Below are positions 10,558 to 21,539 of a stretch of 56,187 nucleotides of DNA, piece after piece. Location of the stretch: contig JANXTB010000166.1 in NCBI GenBank assembly GCA_025356415.1, positions 1 to 56,187 on the forward strand, written 5' to 3'. A model generated the notes under the pieces. That model was given only the letters and a program-made list of their open reading frames with translations, did no database searches and was not told the origin of the DNA. Origin of the DNA: Hyphomicrobiales bacterium (GTDB taxonomy: Bacteria; Pseudomonadota; Alphaproteobacteria; Rhizobiales; Beijerinckiaceae). Position numbers and translations under genes: made by a program. Position 1 is the stretch's first letter. Every line of letters begins with the position of its first letter.

Positions 10558-10776
10558 ATGATGAACGACGACACGAAGACGCCAGCCGCCGCCGAAGACG
10601 CGCCCCGCCAGCCGCTCAGCCCCGCCGCGAAGCGTGCGCTGGCGGAGGCGCAGGAGCGCCGCGAAAAGGCCGAGGCCGAGCGTCAGGCGGCCGCGAAGGA
10701 GATCAATGGCCGCGGCGGCCTCGACCCCGTGCGTTACGGGGATTGGGAGATCAAGGGTCTGACGAGCGACTTCTGA
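10558..10776 (+). CDS. DUF1674 (SDHAF4-like) small protein
   Basis: C-terminal GGLDPVRYGDWEIKGLTSDF signature. Confidence 0.8.
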   Translation: MMNDDTKTPAAAEDAPRQPLSPAAKRALAEAQERREKAEAERQAAAKEINGRGGLDPVRYGDWEIKGLTSDF

Positions 10777-10777
10777 C

Positions 10778-11275
10778 GTGATCTTCAGACGCGGCTCATC
10801 CTGGTTGGCGCTGCTGTTTCTGGCGGGGCTTCTGGCGGCCTGCGCCTATGTCGCGGGCCAGCGCCAGGTCTCGCGTCCGCGCTCGGAAGCCGCTATCGCG
10901 CTCGCAGCCCAGCCGTCGCCGGTGCGCGTTCAGGTCGCGCATATTGTCGATGGCGACACGTTCAGGATTTTCGTCGTGCTTGGCTCGGGCGAGACGATCA
11001 TCGCCCCGGTGCGGATTCGCGGCGTCGACACGCCGGAGATTCATGGCGCCTGCGACACGGAGATCCGCGCCGCACGGGATGCCTCAAAAGCGCTTGCCAA
11101 TCTGCTCGGCAGCGGCGATGTGCTGCTCGACCAGATCGCGACTGACAGATACGAGCGCGTGCTGGCGCGCGTGCGGATCCGCCAGAACGGGGCCTTGCGG
11201 GATGTCGCGGAGGTCATGGTGAGCGCCGGCTACGGGCGCGCCTACGACGGCCGCAAGCGCGCTGGGTGGTGTTGA
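10778..11275 (+). CDS. Thermonuclease (SNase-like) family protein
   Basis: VQVAHIVDGDTFRI...VRIRGVDTPEIHGAC; GTG start; N-terminal hydrophobic segment. Confidence 0.85.
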   Translation: MIFRRGSSWLALLFLAGLLAACAYVAGQRQVSRPRSEAAIALAAQPSPVRVQVAHIVDGDTFRIFVVLGSGETIIAPVRIRGVDTPEIHGACDTEIRAARDASKALANLLGSGDVLLDQIATDRYERVLARVRIRQNGALRDVAEVMVSAGYGRAYDGRKRAGWC

Positions 11276-11277
11276 GC

Positions 11278-11432
11278 GCCCTTCTCCCGCTTGGCGGGAG
11301 AAGGTGTCGCGCGCAGCGCGACGGATGAGGGCGTTTCAACAGCGCTCATCCTTTCAGATTGATGAACCGGCGCCGCCCTCACCCGTCATGCTTCGCATGC
11401 CACCCTCTCCCGCCCTGCGGGAGAGGGGCGCG
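11278..11432. repeat. Two-armed palindromic intergenic repeat, class A copy 1
   Basis: CTTCTCCCGC..GCGGGAGAAGG + TCGCGC/GCGCGA hairpin + CGGATGAGGGCG, then inverted arm CGCCCTCACCCGTCATGCTTCGCATGCCACCCTCTCCCGC..GCGGGAGAGG. Confidence 0.9.
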
Positions 11433-11437
11433 TACGA

Positions 11438-13375
<1,938 letters not shown>

Positions 13376-13543
13376 GTCTCTCTCCCCGGGGGCGCGTTGT
13401 CGCGGCGTTTTCAGCTCGCGAACTTCGCTCAATTTGTGCGCGGCATTATGACGATGCAATAGCTCTGAACAAGCCTTCGCGCGCTCACACTTTGGTTGAG
13501 AGACGTTTGGAGCAGGCCGCTTGACCGGCGCTTTTGCGCCAGA

Positions 13544-14206
13544 TCAAGGACATTCCTTCTGCACGCGGTCGAGCGCGCCGCCGATGCCGGTCAGCGAGTA
13601 GGAATCCGTCGTGACATTGCCGCGCAGCGACGGCGCCTTGACTGTGAGCTTCCCGCCCTTGCGCAAGGAGTCCACGATGGCGCCCGTCTTGGCGGTGTCG
13701 CGCACCCACAGATGCGAGCCCTGCGAGGCAAGCGCGAATTTGTCGGCGCCAACGGCGGCTTCCGCCGGGGTCTTTTCGGTGGACTTCACGTCGAAGCCCA
13801 TGATGATCGAGACTTCGTTGCGCACCTTCTCGGAAGGACGCGACGAGATGAAGAGATACGCCGGATCGCGCTTCAGCTCCTTGGGCAGGCGGTCCTTCGG
13901 CTGCGCGAGCGCATAGCATTGCTTGGCGCCGCCGGTCGTCACATAGACCCCCCAGTCGCCGATCGTGGCGACCAGCGTCGGCTTGCCGGGTTCCGCAGAC
14001 GCCGCTGCGGCGGCGGCAGGCTGCTGCTTCGTCGCGGGCTTGGCGGCCGGCTTCTGCGCCGTCTGGCCCGCAGCCGGCTTTGCGGCGGGCTTGGTTTCCG
14101 GCTTGGTCTGCGCGGCGGCCAGCGACGACACCCCGGCAACAAGCGCCGACGCGAGGAGGATGCGGGCATAAGCCCGCGGCAGGGACGTGAGAACATTCCG
14201 AATCAT
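13544..14206 (-). CDS. Invasion-associated locus B (IalB) family protein with Lys/Pro/Ala-rich linker
   Basis: Signal peptide, KPAAKPAAGQTAQKPAAKPATK linker, IGDWGVYVTTGGAKQCYALAQPKDRLP. Confidence 0.7.
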   Translation of the reverse strand: MIRNVLTSLPRAYARILLASALVAGVSSLAAAQTKPETKPAAKPAAGQTAQKPAAKPATKQQPAAAAAASAEPGKPTLVATIGDWGVYVTTGGAKQCYALAQPKDRLPKELKRDPAYLFISSRPSEKVRNEVSIIMGFDVKSTEKTPAEAAVGADKFALASQGSHLWVRDTAKTGAIVDSLRKGGKLTVKAPSLRGNVTTDSYSLTGIGGALDRVQKECP

Positions 14207-14405
14207 GGGACGATCTTACTCCGACGAGCGCTATATGGGAGGGGGCCCAGCCTTTGCGCTCAAGAAAAAGCCTTCGCCTCTGGGTTCGCAAATTCGGGTG
14301 GACTGTGCAACAATCCTTTCGCTGTCCTAATGCCACAGGCAGCCAAAGCTGTGCAGGCGCACGCTACTTCGCGAGCGTCGAGTTGCTGGAAGAGAACGAC
14401 GCCGA

Positions 14406-14981
14406 ATGACGCCCCTCGCCTCCGAACATGCCGCGCTCGTCGCAGCCGTGGCTTCGCTGCGCGACCGTGAAGCCTTCACGCGCCTGTTCGATTATTACGG
14501 TCCGCGCATCAACGCCTATCTGATGCGTCTCGGTTGCGACCGCGCGCTTGCCGAAGAAGTCGCGCAGGACGTGATGGTTTCGCTGTGGCGCAAGGCGCAT
14601 TTGTTCGAGCCTGAAAAATCCTCGCTGGCGACCTGGCTGTACCGGATCGCACGGAACAGGCGCATCGACCTTTTGCGCCGCGACCGCGTCGACTACGTTG
14701 ATCCCGACAGTTTCGCGCTCGACATCCCCGACGAGACAAGCGTCAACGCCGACCAGATGCTCGACGCGCAATCGCGCGACGATGTCCTGCGCACCGCGAT
14801 GCAGGGCCTGCCGGCGGAACAGCTGACCCTCGTGCGCCTGGCTTTCTTCGAAAGCCTTTCGCATTCGGAGATCGCCGAGAAGACCGGCTTGCCGCTCGGA
14901 ACCGTCAAGTCGCGTATCCGGTTGGCGTTCACGCGCCTGCGCCGTGCGCTCGAAGCCAACGGTGTTGTCGAAGCCGACTAG
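14406..14981 (+). CDS. ECF-type RNA polymerase sigma factor
   Basis: Region 2 (FTRLFDYYGPRINAYLMRLG...WLYRIARNRRIDLLRR) and region 4 (LSHSEIAEKTGLPLGTVKSRIRLAFTRLR). Confidence 0.92.
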   Translation: MTPLASEHAALVAAVASLRDREAFTRLFDYYGPRINAYLMRLGCDRALAEEVAQDVMVSLWRKAHLFEPEKSSLATWLYRIARNRRIDLLRRDRVDYVDPDSFALDIPDETSVNADQMLDAQSRDDVLRTAMQGLPAEQLTLVRLAFFESLSHSEIAEKTGLPLGTVKSRIRLAFTRLRRALEANGVVEAD

Positions 14982-15009
14982 ACCGCATTTGTTCCGAAGG
15001 AGAAAGCCC

Positions 15010-15624
15010 ATGTCGCTCAGCGCGCTCGCCCACCTTCCGACTCGCCTCAGGGCGTTGACAGCCGTGGTCCTGCTCGGCCTCGTCACCGCAGGCTGCGGCT
15101 ACAACACCATTCCCACGCTCGAGGAGCGGGCGAAGGCGCAATGGTCGGAGGTGCAGAACCAGTACCAGCGGCGCGCCGACCTCATCCCCAATCTCGTCGC
15201 CACCGTGCAGGGCTACGCCAAGCAGGAAAAGGACGTGCTGACCGCCGTGGTGGAAGCGCGCGCCAAGGCGACCTCGGTGCGCATCGACGCCTCGCAACTC
15301 ACCGATCCCGAGAAGCTGAAGCAATTCCAGGATGCGCAGAACCAGCTGTCGGGCGCGCTCGGCCGCCTGCTCGCGGTGAGCGAGAATTATCCCGACCTGA
15401 AGTCGAACCAGAACTTCCTCGCCCTGCAATCGCAACTGGAGGGCACCGAGAACCGCATCGCCGTCTCGCGCCGCGACTACATCGAAGCCGTGCGCGAGTT
15501 CAACACGTCGCTGCGCACCTTCCCGACCATGCTCTGGGCTATGACCTTATTCCGCTCGAGCCAGCCGATGGCGACATTCACCGCCGTCGAAGGATCGCAG
15601 ACGCCGCCCGCCGTGAAGTTCTGA
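15010..15624 (+). CDS. LemA family protein
   Basis: GCGYNTIPTLEERAKAQWSEVQNQYQRRADLIPNLVATVQGYAKQEKDVLTAVVEARAKA; AAGGAGA upstream. Confidence 0.92.
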   Translation: MSLSALAHLPTRLRALTAVVLLGLVTAGCGYNTIPTLEERAKAQWSEVQNQYQRRADLIPNLVATVQGYAKQEKDVLTAVVEARAKATSVRIDASQLTDPEKLKQFQDAQNQLSGALGRLLAVSENYPDLKSNQNFLALQSQLEGTENRIAVSRRDYIEAVREFNTSLRTFPTMLWAMTLFRSSQPMATFTAVEGSQTPPAVKF

Positions 15625-15631
15625 GGCGTTG

Positions 15632-16441
15632 ATGCGCGTGCTGCGGCAGGCGCCGCTCCTCGCCATCCTGTTCGCCTTCGTGGCGCTGGCGGCGAGCGTT
15701 CTTGCATACGCGGCGCCGACCTATCCGGCGTTGAGCGGACGCATCGTCGACGGCGCAAACATTCTTCCCGCCGACACGCGCGACGCGCTGGAGACGAAAC
15801 TGAAGGAGCTTGAGGACAAGTCGGGCATCCAGCTTGTCGTCGCCACCTTGCCGTCGCTTCAGGGCTATGAAATCGAGCCCTTCGCCAATGGCCTTTTCCG
15901 CGCATGGAAGCTCGGCGAGGCGAAGCAGAACAACGGGCTGCTGCTGCTCGTGGCGCCGAATGAAAAGCGCGTGCGCATCGAGGTCGGCTACGGACTCGAG
16001 GGCACGCTGACCGATGCGCTGTCGAAGATCATCATCACCAACGCCATGGCGCCGCGCTTCAAGGCGAATGATTTCGCGGGTGGCATCTCGCGCGGCGTCG
16101 ACGACATCATCACCGTGCTGACGACCGACGCCTCAGAATGGCAGAAGCGTCCGAGCCTGCGCACCGAGGAGCCAGCCCTGCTCGACCAGATCATGCCGAT
16201 CATCGTGCTCGCGCTGTTCATCTTCGTGATCTGGACGATGATCCGCAATGCGCGCGGACAGAACAACAGATTTCGCGGCGGACGCGGCGGCCCGGTTTTC
16301 ATGCCGGGCCCCGGCTCTTCTGGTTCAAGTTCTTGGGGCTCCGGCTCGGGGTGGAGTGGGGGCGGCGGATGGTCCGGCGGCGGCGGCTTTTCAGGCGGTG
16401 GCGGCTCATCGGGCGGCGGCGGCGCCTCAGGAGGATGGTGA
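15632..16441 (+). CDS. TPM domain-containing protein with Gly-rich tail
   Basis: YPALSGRIVDGANILPADTRDALETKLKELEDKSGIQLVVATL; GGGGWSGGGGFSGGGG C-terminus. Confidence 0.88.
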   Translation: MRVLRQAPLLAILFAFVALAASVLAYAAPTYPALSGRIVDGANILPADTRDALETKLKELEDKSGIQLVVATLPSLQGYEIEPFANGLFRAWKLGEAKQNNGLLLLVAPNEKRVRIEVGYGLEGTLTDALSKIIITNAMAPRFKANDFAGGISRGVDDIITVLTTDASEWQKRPSLRTEEPALLDQIMPIIVLALFIFVIWTMIRNARGQNNRFRGGRGGPVFMPGPGSSGSSSWGSGSGWSGGGGWSGGGGFSGGGGSSGGGGASGGW

Positions 16442-17049
16442 TGGAATTCACGCCCACCGATCACGCCCGCATCGCCGACGCGATCCACCATGCCGAAGCG
16501 CGCACCAGCGGCGAAATCGTCTGCGTGCTGGCGCGCAGCTCCGGCGAATACGGTCACGTGCCCGCGCTGTGGAGCGCACTCTTCGCGCTCGCCGCGCCCT
16601 GGCCGCTGATGGCTATGACCGAACTTTCCGCGCAGCGCATTTTCCTCATCCAGTGCGCGATCTTTGTCGCGCTGCTGCTGGTCTTTTCGATCGAACATTT
16701 CCGGATGTTGCTCGTGCCGCGCGCCGTGCAGCGCGCCCGCGCTCATCGCGCCGCGCTCGAACAATTCTACACGCGCGGGCTCAGCCGCACGACGGAGCGC
16801 AACGGCGTGCTGATCTATGTGTCGCTCGCCGAGCATTATGCGCGCATCATCGCCGATGACGGCGTCGCCTCGAAGGTCGGACAGGACGCATGGCGCAAGG
16901 CGATCGACGCGCTGGTGTCGCAAATTGCGGAAGAGCATGTCGCAGAGGGATTTGTCGAAGCAATCGCGCTTTGCGCCGATGTGCTGGCGACGCATTTTCC
17001 GGCGGATGACAAAACCAATCACCTGCCTGACCGCATCTACCTGGTGTGA
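16441..17049 (+). CDS. TPM domain-containing membrane protein (second)
   Basis: MEFTPTDHARIADAIHHAEARTSGEIVCVLARSSGEYGHVPALWSALF; ATG overlaps the preceding TGA. Confidence 0.8.
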   Translation: MEFTPTDHARIADAIHHAEARTSGEIVCVLARSSGEYGHVPALWSALFALAAPWPLMAMTELSAQRIFLIQCAIFVALLLVFSIEHFRMLLVPRAVQRARAHRAALEQFYTRGLSRTTERNGVLIYVSLAEHYARIIADDGVASKVGQDAWRKAIDALVSQIAEEHVAEGFVEAIALCADVLATHFPADDKTNHLPDRIYLV

Positions 17050-17799
17050 TCAGAGGTCCGGGCTTTTTCCTGCCGCGAGGATCGGCCCCAGCACGTCGCC
17101 CCATGATTTCTGGACGATGACGACATATCCATCCGTGTCGTCGGTGCGCGCCTCGGGCAGTGGAAGTTCGAAACGCGACGGCGTTCCCGTCCACTGTCCC
17201 ATGCGCACCAACGAACGGACGACATTTGCGTAAGTTAGGTGCCGGCCGCGATTCTCGCCGCGCCCGATGGAGACTGACTTGGCCCGCGACACGCGCAACA
17301 GCCACACGCCGGCGCCGTGCCCGATGTCGCCACTCGCCGCGCCAAGATCGACGACGACCATTCCGTCGCTTTCGCTGATCTTCATCGACGTACCGACGTT
17401 GTGACGCGTCGCTGACGTGCTTTCAACCAGCGCCGTCAATTGCTGCTTGTCGGACCCAACGCCATGCACGGCGCCATCAACAATAATCTGCGGCGTGTAG
17501 ACCTGATGATCGCCGCGGCTCTGCGCATAATGCTTCTGCCGCGCGGTGAATTCCGGCTTCGCCAGCGTGTCCTTCCAGCCGATGTAATCCCAGATGTCGA
17601 CCGGGAACGAGAGTGCGATGACATCTGGCCGCTCACGCGAAACATCCTTGAGCAACGCGTCGGCGGGAGGGCAGGATGAACAGCCCTGGCTGGTGAAGAG
17701 TTCGACGACGGCGGGACGCTCCAGAGCGGCTGCGGGCGTGGCGAGGGCCAGAACGGCCATTGCCGCAAGCCTCCTCCATGCTGTCGCCCTCATCGGCAT
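17050..17799 (-). CDS. DUF1223 (thioredoxin-like) secreted protein
   Basis: RPAVVELFTSQGCSSCPPADALLKDVSRERPDVIALSFPVDIWDYIGWKDTLA. Confidence 0.85.
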   Translation of the reverse strand: MPMRATAWRRLAAMAVLALATPAAALERPAVVELFTSQGCSSCPPADALLKDVSRERPDVIALSFPVDIWDYIGWKDTLAKPEFTARQKHYAQSRGDHQVYTPQIIVDGAVHGVGSDKQQLTALVESTSATRHNVGTSMKISESDGMVVVDLGAASGDIGHGAGVWLLRVSRAKSVSIGRGENRGRHLTYANVVRSLVRMGQWTGTPSRFELPLPEARTDDTDGYVVIVQKSWGDVLGPILAAGKSPDL

Positions 17800-17879
17800 C
17801 GCGATCCCGCCTGTTGTCTGAATATCGCCAACCTACAGGACAAACCGGCCTTAGCGCGAGTCACATCAGGGTGAGAGCG

Positions 17880-19061
17880 TCAGCCGCCGCGCAAAGCGCC
17901 GAGAACGCGCTGGCCGGGACGTCCATCCTCGGGCATGCCGATGCGCCGCTGAACGTCCGTGATGGCCGCGCGCGTCTTCGCGCCGATCGCGCCATCAGGT
18001 TCGCCGACATCATACCCGCGCTGGAGCAGCAGACGCTGCACCTCGCGTTTCTCCGCGCGCGACAGGCCTCCGTCAGTGGTCGGCCAAGGAGTCTTCAAGC
18101 CGTTGAGGCCCTTGAGCCGATCCGACAAAAGCGAAATCGCCAGCGCGTAGGATGTCGCGCCATTGTACGAGAAGGCCGCGTCGTAATTCTTGAACACGAG
18201 GAAGGCCGGCCCCTCGGCGCCCGCCGGCAGGATCAGGCCCGCAGGGCCCGCGCCATGCAGCGGCTTGCCATCCAGACGCGTGATCCCGAGCTTGGCCCAG
18301 CGCGCCAGCGGATGCCGGCTGGTGCGCCCGGACGGGCCTTTGTAATTTTCTGGGATGCGCACTTCGTAGCCCCACGGGGCGCCGGGCTGCCAACCCGAAT
18401 TGCGCAGGAAGTTCGCGGTCGAGAACAGGGCATCGGGAATGGAATCGACGAGATCGCGACGCCCGTCGCCATCGCCATCGACCGCCAGGCGCAGATAGGT
18501 GGACGGCATGAATTGCGTATGACCGAACGCGCCCGCCCAAGAGCCGCGCAGCTTTTCGGGCGCAAGATCGCCGCGCGCGACAATCTTCAAAGTGGCCATG
18601 AATTCGCTGCGGAAGTAATCGCGGCGCCGCGGCGCCGTACAAGCGAGCGTCGACAAGGATTGCGGCAGCGACCACTTGCCGGCGAGTTTTCCGTAATCGC
18701 TTTCGACGCCCCACACCGCGAGAATCGTGTGCCGGTCGACGCCGTAATGTTTTTCGGCGGCCTGCAGAACGTGGTCGTAAGTTTTCAAAAGCTTGCGCCC
18801 GTCAGCGACTTTCTCGGCGTCGACGAGCGAGGCGAGATAATCCCAGATCGGCGTCACGAATTCGGGCTGCGCCTCGGAGAGTTCGATGATCTTGGGATCA
18901 GGCGTAACGCCGCGCATCACGCGATCGAACACGTCGCCGGGAACGCCGAGCTGTTGCGCCTCAGTGCGAAGGCCGTCCACGCAGGCGGCGAATTGCGCGG
19001 CAGCCGGCGAGGCGGCGGCAAGCGAGGCGGCGATGAGGGCCAGTTTGATGATTCGGCTCAT
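17880..19061 (-). CDS. Lytic murein transglycosylase with C-terminal peptidoglycan-binding domain
   Basis: VWGVESDYGKLAGKWSLPQSLSTLA; GSWAGAFGHTQFMPSTYLRLAVDGDGDGRRD; C-terminal PG-binding repeat. Confidence 0.92.
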   Translation of the reverse strand: MSRIIKLALIAASLAAASPAAAQFAACVDGLRTEAQQLGVPGDVFDRVMRGVTPDPKIIELSEAQPEFVTPIWDYLASLVDAEKVADGRKLLKTYDHVLQAAEKHYGVDRHTILAVWGVESDYGKLAGKWSLPQSLSTLACTAPRRRDYFRSEFMATLKIVARGDLAPEKLRGSWAGAFGHTQFMPSTYLRLAVDGDGDGRRDLVDSIPDALFSTANFLRNSGWQPGAPWGYEVRIPENYKGPSGRTSRHPLARWAKLGITRLDGKPLHGAGPAGLILPAGAEGPAFLVFKNYDAAFSYNGATSYALAISLLSDRLKGLNGLKTPWPTTDGGLSRAEKREVQRLLLQRGYDVGEPDGAIGAKTRAAITDVQRRIGMPEDGRPGQRVLGALRGG

Positions 19062-19125
19062 GGGCCAAGCCTAACCGACGCGCCCGCGAAAACTAAATCG
19101 CGGACGCATCACTCTTTTATGAGCT

Positions 19126-19725
19126 TCAGAACGCGCGGGCCGCGAGCTTTTCCTCGAACGCCTTGATCTTCGGCTCCTTGACCATGGTGAGGCCGATCGA
19201 GTCGAGACCGTTCAGCATGCAATGCTTGCGGAATTCGTCGATCTCGAACTTCACCACGCCGCCATCGGGGCCGCGGATTTCTTGGCGCACGAGATCGACC
19301 GTCAAGGTGGCGTTGGCGCCGCGCGAGGCGTCGTCCATGAGCTTCTTCAGATCCTCGGCCGAGACCTTGGCCGGCAGAACGCCGTTCTGGAAGCAATTGT
19401 TGTAGAAGATGTCGGCGAAGCTGGTCGAGATCACGCAGCGGATGCCGTAATCGAGCAGCGCCCAGGGCGCATGTTCGCGCGACGAGCCGCAGCCGAAATT
19501 GTCCTCGGCGACGATGATCTGCGCCTTGCGATAGGCCGGCTTGTTCAGGACGAAATCGGGATTTTCCGAACCATCGTCATTGAAGCGCATCTCCGAGAAC
19601 AGCCCCTTGCCGAGGCCGGTGCGGGCGATCGTCTTCAGATACTGCTTCGGGATGATCATGTCCGTGTCGACATTGGTGATCGGCAGCGGCGCGGCGACGC
19701 CTGTCAGGGTCGTGAACTTGTCCAT
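19126..19725 (-). CDS. leuD: 3-isopropylmalate dehydratase small subunit
   Basis: [49 protein letters not shown]. Confidence 0.95.
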   Translation of the reverse strand: MDKFTTLTGVAAPLPITNVDTDMIIPKQYLKTIARTGLGKGLFSEMRFNDDGSENPDFVLNKPAYRKAQIIVAEDNFGCGSSREHAPWALLDYGIRCVISTSFADIFYNNCFQNGVLPAKVSAEDLKKLMDDASRGANATLTVDLVRQEIRGPDGGVVKFEIDEFRKHCMLNGLDSIGLTMVKEPKIKAFEEKLAARAF

Positions 19726-19898
19726 CGCGGTTCGGTCCGTCTCTCTAGGGCCGCCTGTCCCGGCGGCGATCGGGCCTTTCAATGCGGCTTTGCGCCCGTC
19801 TGGTCAAGAGCGGCGCCGGCGGAGCCAAGGCCAGTCTGCATGGGAACCAAGCGGCGCCCCGCCCCGTTGCTCGGCCCTGAACCTCCCGCAACCCGAGG

Positions 19899-20420
19899 AT
19901 GCCCCAAATGGCCCAGAGCAAGCCCAATGCGTCGACCAGCGACGAGGACAAGTCGAAGGTCTTCGAGCTCGTGAAGGACATCAAGATGGCCATGCTGGCG
20001 ACTGTCTCGCCCGACGGCCGGATGCACGCGCGGCCGATGGCCTCGATCCAGAAGGATTTTGACGGCACGCTCTGGTTCATGAGTCGCGAGCATTCGCTCA
20101 AGATCGACGAGATCGAGGCCCGCCCCGATGTGCTGCTCGCCTATTCGCACCCGGGCCGCCAGCATTACGTCTCGATCACCGGCAAGGCGCGCGTCGTGCG
20201 CGACCGGGCCAAGATCAACGAACTCTGGACGGAAGCCGACCGCGTCTGGTTCCCGAAAGGCCCGGACGATCCGGAGCTGGCGTTGCTCGCGGTCGACATC
20301 GAGCAGGCGGAATATTGGGATGCGCCCTCATCCGCCATGGTCCACGCCTACGGCTACCTGAAGGCGCGGCTCGCCGGCGAAAGCCCGGACGGGGGCGAGA
20401 ACAAGACCGTGAAGTTTTAG
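19899..20420 (+). CDS. Pyridoxamine 5'-phosphate oxidase family (general stress protein-like)
   Basis: KVFELVKDIKMAMLATVSPDGRMHARPMASIQKDFDGTLWFMSREHS. Confidence 0.85.
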   Translation: MPQMAQSKPNASTSDEDKSKVFELVKDIKMAMLATVSPDGRMHARPMASIQKDFDGTLWFMSREHSLKIDEIEARPDVLLAYSHPGRQHYVSITGKARVVRDRAKINELWTEADRVWFPKGPDDPELALLAVDIEQAEYWDAPSSAMVHAYGYLKARLAGESPDGGENKTVKF

Positions 20421-20788
20421 GACATGAATGAGGGCACGCGCGCCAGCGTGTCCTCGACGGCTTTCTGATTTTCCTGAATCACGCGCAGATACGCGCGCAT
20501 GGCGCTATCGGGCATGTGGCGACCCTGCTCCCAGTCGCGTAGACGCGCGACATGGATATGGAACTTCGCTGCGAATTTTTCCTGACTCATACCGGTCGAT
20601 TGGCGCAACAGCCGAATGTTGCGCGCAAGGACCCCGCGTTCAAGCTCCTCGTCGGTGCTTGGCGGATTGTCGGGGTCATCAAGGGCATTTTGTTCGATTT
20701 GTTCCGGCGTCATGGCGTCGAGACGCGCCCATTCTTCCGCAGTCATTTTTAGCGGAACTTCGCCGCGCTTATATCGAACGATCCCCAT
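20417..20788 (-). CDS. HTH (XRE/COG2944-like) antitoxin, internal in-frame start
   Basis: MGIVRYKRGEVPLKMTAEEW...NIRLLRQSTGMSQEKFAAKFHIHVARLRDWEQGRHMPDSAMRAYLRVIQ; AAAAGGAG 7 nt upstream of ATG. Confidence 0.75.
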   Translation of the reverse strand: MGIVRYKRGEVPLKMTAEEWARLDAMTPEQIEQNALDDPDNPPSTDEELERGVLARNIRLLRQSTGMSQEKFAAKFHIHVARLRDWEQGRHMPDSAMRAYLRVIQENQKAVEDTLARVPSFMS

Positions 20789-21055
20789 ATTCGCGCTCCT
20801 TTTCGCATTCGCCCGACGCGCCGAAATGATCCGGCAGGTGTCGCCTCTCTGGGTGAAGACGACAGTGAAAAGCTGACCGCGAAGGAGGCCCACGGCCTTG
20901 CTCCGCGATTCATAGTCTTGGTCCCGCGTCACATGCCATTCGCGGCGTCCGGGATCTTCGAAAATGCACGCGGCTTCATGAAAGCCGAAACCATGCTTGT
21001 AAAAGTTTGACGTCGCCTTGGTTTCGTCCCACTCGAAATCGTCAGGTTCAAACAT
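20417..21055 (-). CDS. BrnT-type toxin domain fused in frame to HTH antitoxin (single 212-codon ORF)
   Basis: MFEPDDFEWDETKATSNFYKHGFGFHEAACIFEDPGRREW...LFTVVFTQRGDTCRIISARRANAKRSA|MGIVRYK...; no stop between the domains. Confidence 0.7.
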   Translation of the reverse strand: MFEPDDFEWDETKATSNFYKHGFGFHEAACIFEDPGRREWHVTRDQDYESRSKAVGLLRGQLFTVVFTQRGDTCRIISARRANAKRSANMGIVRYKRGEVPLKMTAEEWARLDAMTPEQIEQNALDDPDNPPSTDEELERGVLARNIRLLRQSTGMSQEKFAAKFHIHVARLRDWEQGRHMPDSAMRAYLRVIQENQKAVEDTLARVPSFMS

Positions 21056-21070
21056 ACGGGTATCCCGTAT
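21054..21070. promoter_or_regulatory. Perfect inverted repeat at toxin start codon, candidate operator
   Basis: ATACGGG-TAT-CCCGTAT, 7-bp arms, overlapping the ATG at 21055-21053. Confidence 0.55.
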
Positions 21071-21113
21071 AAAAATCAAATAATCGAAAAAACCTGCGCT
21101 CACGGTACCAGAG

Positions 21114-21530
21114 CTAACGCTCTGCCGCAGCCTCGATCCCTTCCATATCCTCGTCCGAAAACCCGAAGTGGTGTCCGATCTCGTGCACCAGCACGTGGGT
21201 GACGATGGCTCCGAGCGTCTCGTCGTGTTCGGACCAGTAATCGAGGATCGGGCGGCGGTAGAGCCAGACCATATTGGGGAATTCGCCCGTCTGCACGCTG
21301 GCTCCGCGCTGCGCGAGGCCGCGGCCGCGGAAGAGGCCGAGCAGGTCGAACTCGGTTTCGCATTCCATGTCATCGAGCGTTTCCTCATCGGGGAAATCGT
21401 CGATGTGGATGACGAGGCCTTCACAGAGCGTGCGGAATTCTTCCGACAGCGCGGCGTAGGCGGCATCCGCCAGCGCCTGGAAATCCTCGAGCGAGGGCGC
21501 CTTTGCGAGCGACCAGTCAATACGCGTCAT
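21114..21530 (-). CDS. Zincin-like metallopeptidase family protein
   Basis: VTHVLVHEIGHHFGFSDEDMEGIE (HExxH). Confidence 0.85.
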   Translation of the reverse strand: MTRIDWSLAKAPSLEDFQALADAAYAALSEEFRTLCEGLVIHIDDFPDEETLDDMECETEFDLLGLFRGRGLAQRGASVQTGEFPNMVWLYRRPILDYWSEHDETLGAIVTHVLVHEIGHHFGFSDEDMEGIEAAAER

Positions 21531-21539
21531 TCCGAACCC

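Noticed and set aside
16330-16438. GGC-rich tandem repeat
   Set aside because: Ordinary Gly/Ser-rich tail common in TPM-domain proteins, in frame and expected.
20417-21520. 367-aa ORF as annotated in the track, extending upstream of the toxin
   Set aside because: Residues before MFEPDDFEWDE are an out-of-frame reading of the metallopeptidase gene; the palindrome and ATG at 21055 mark the real start.
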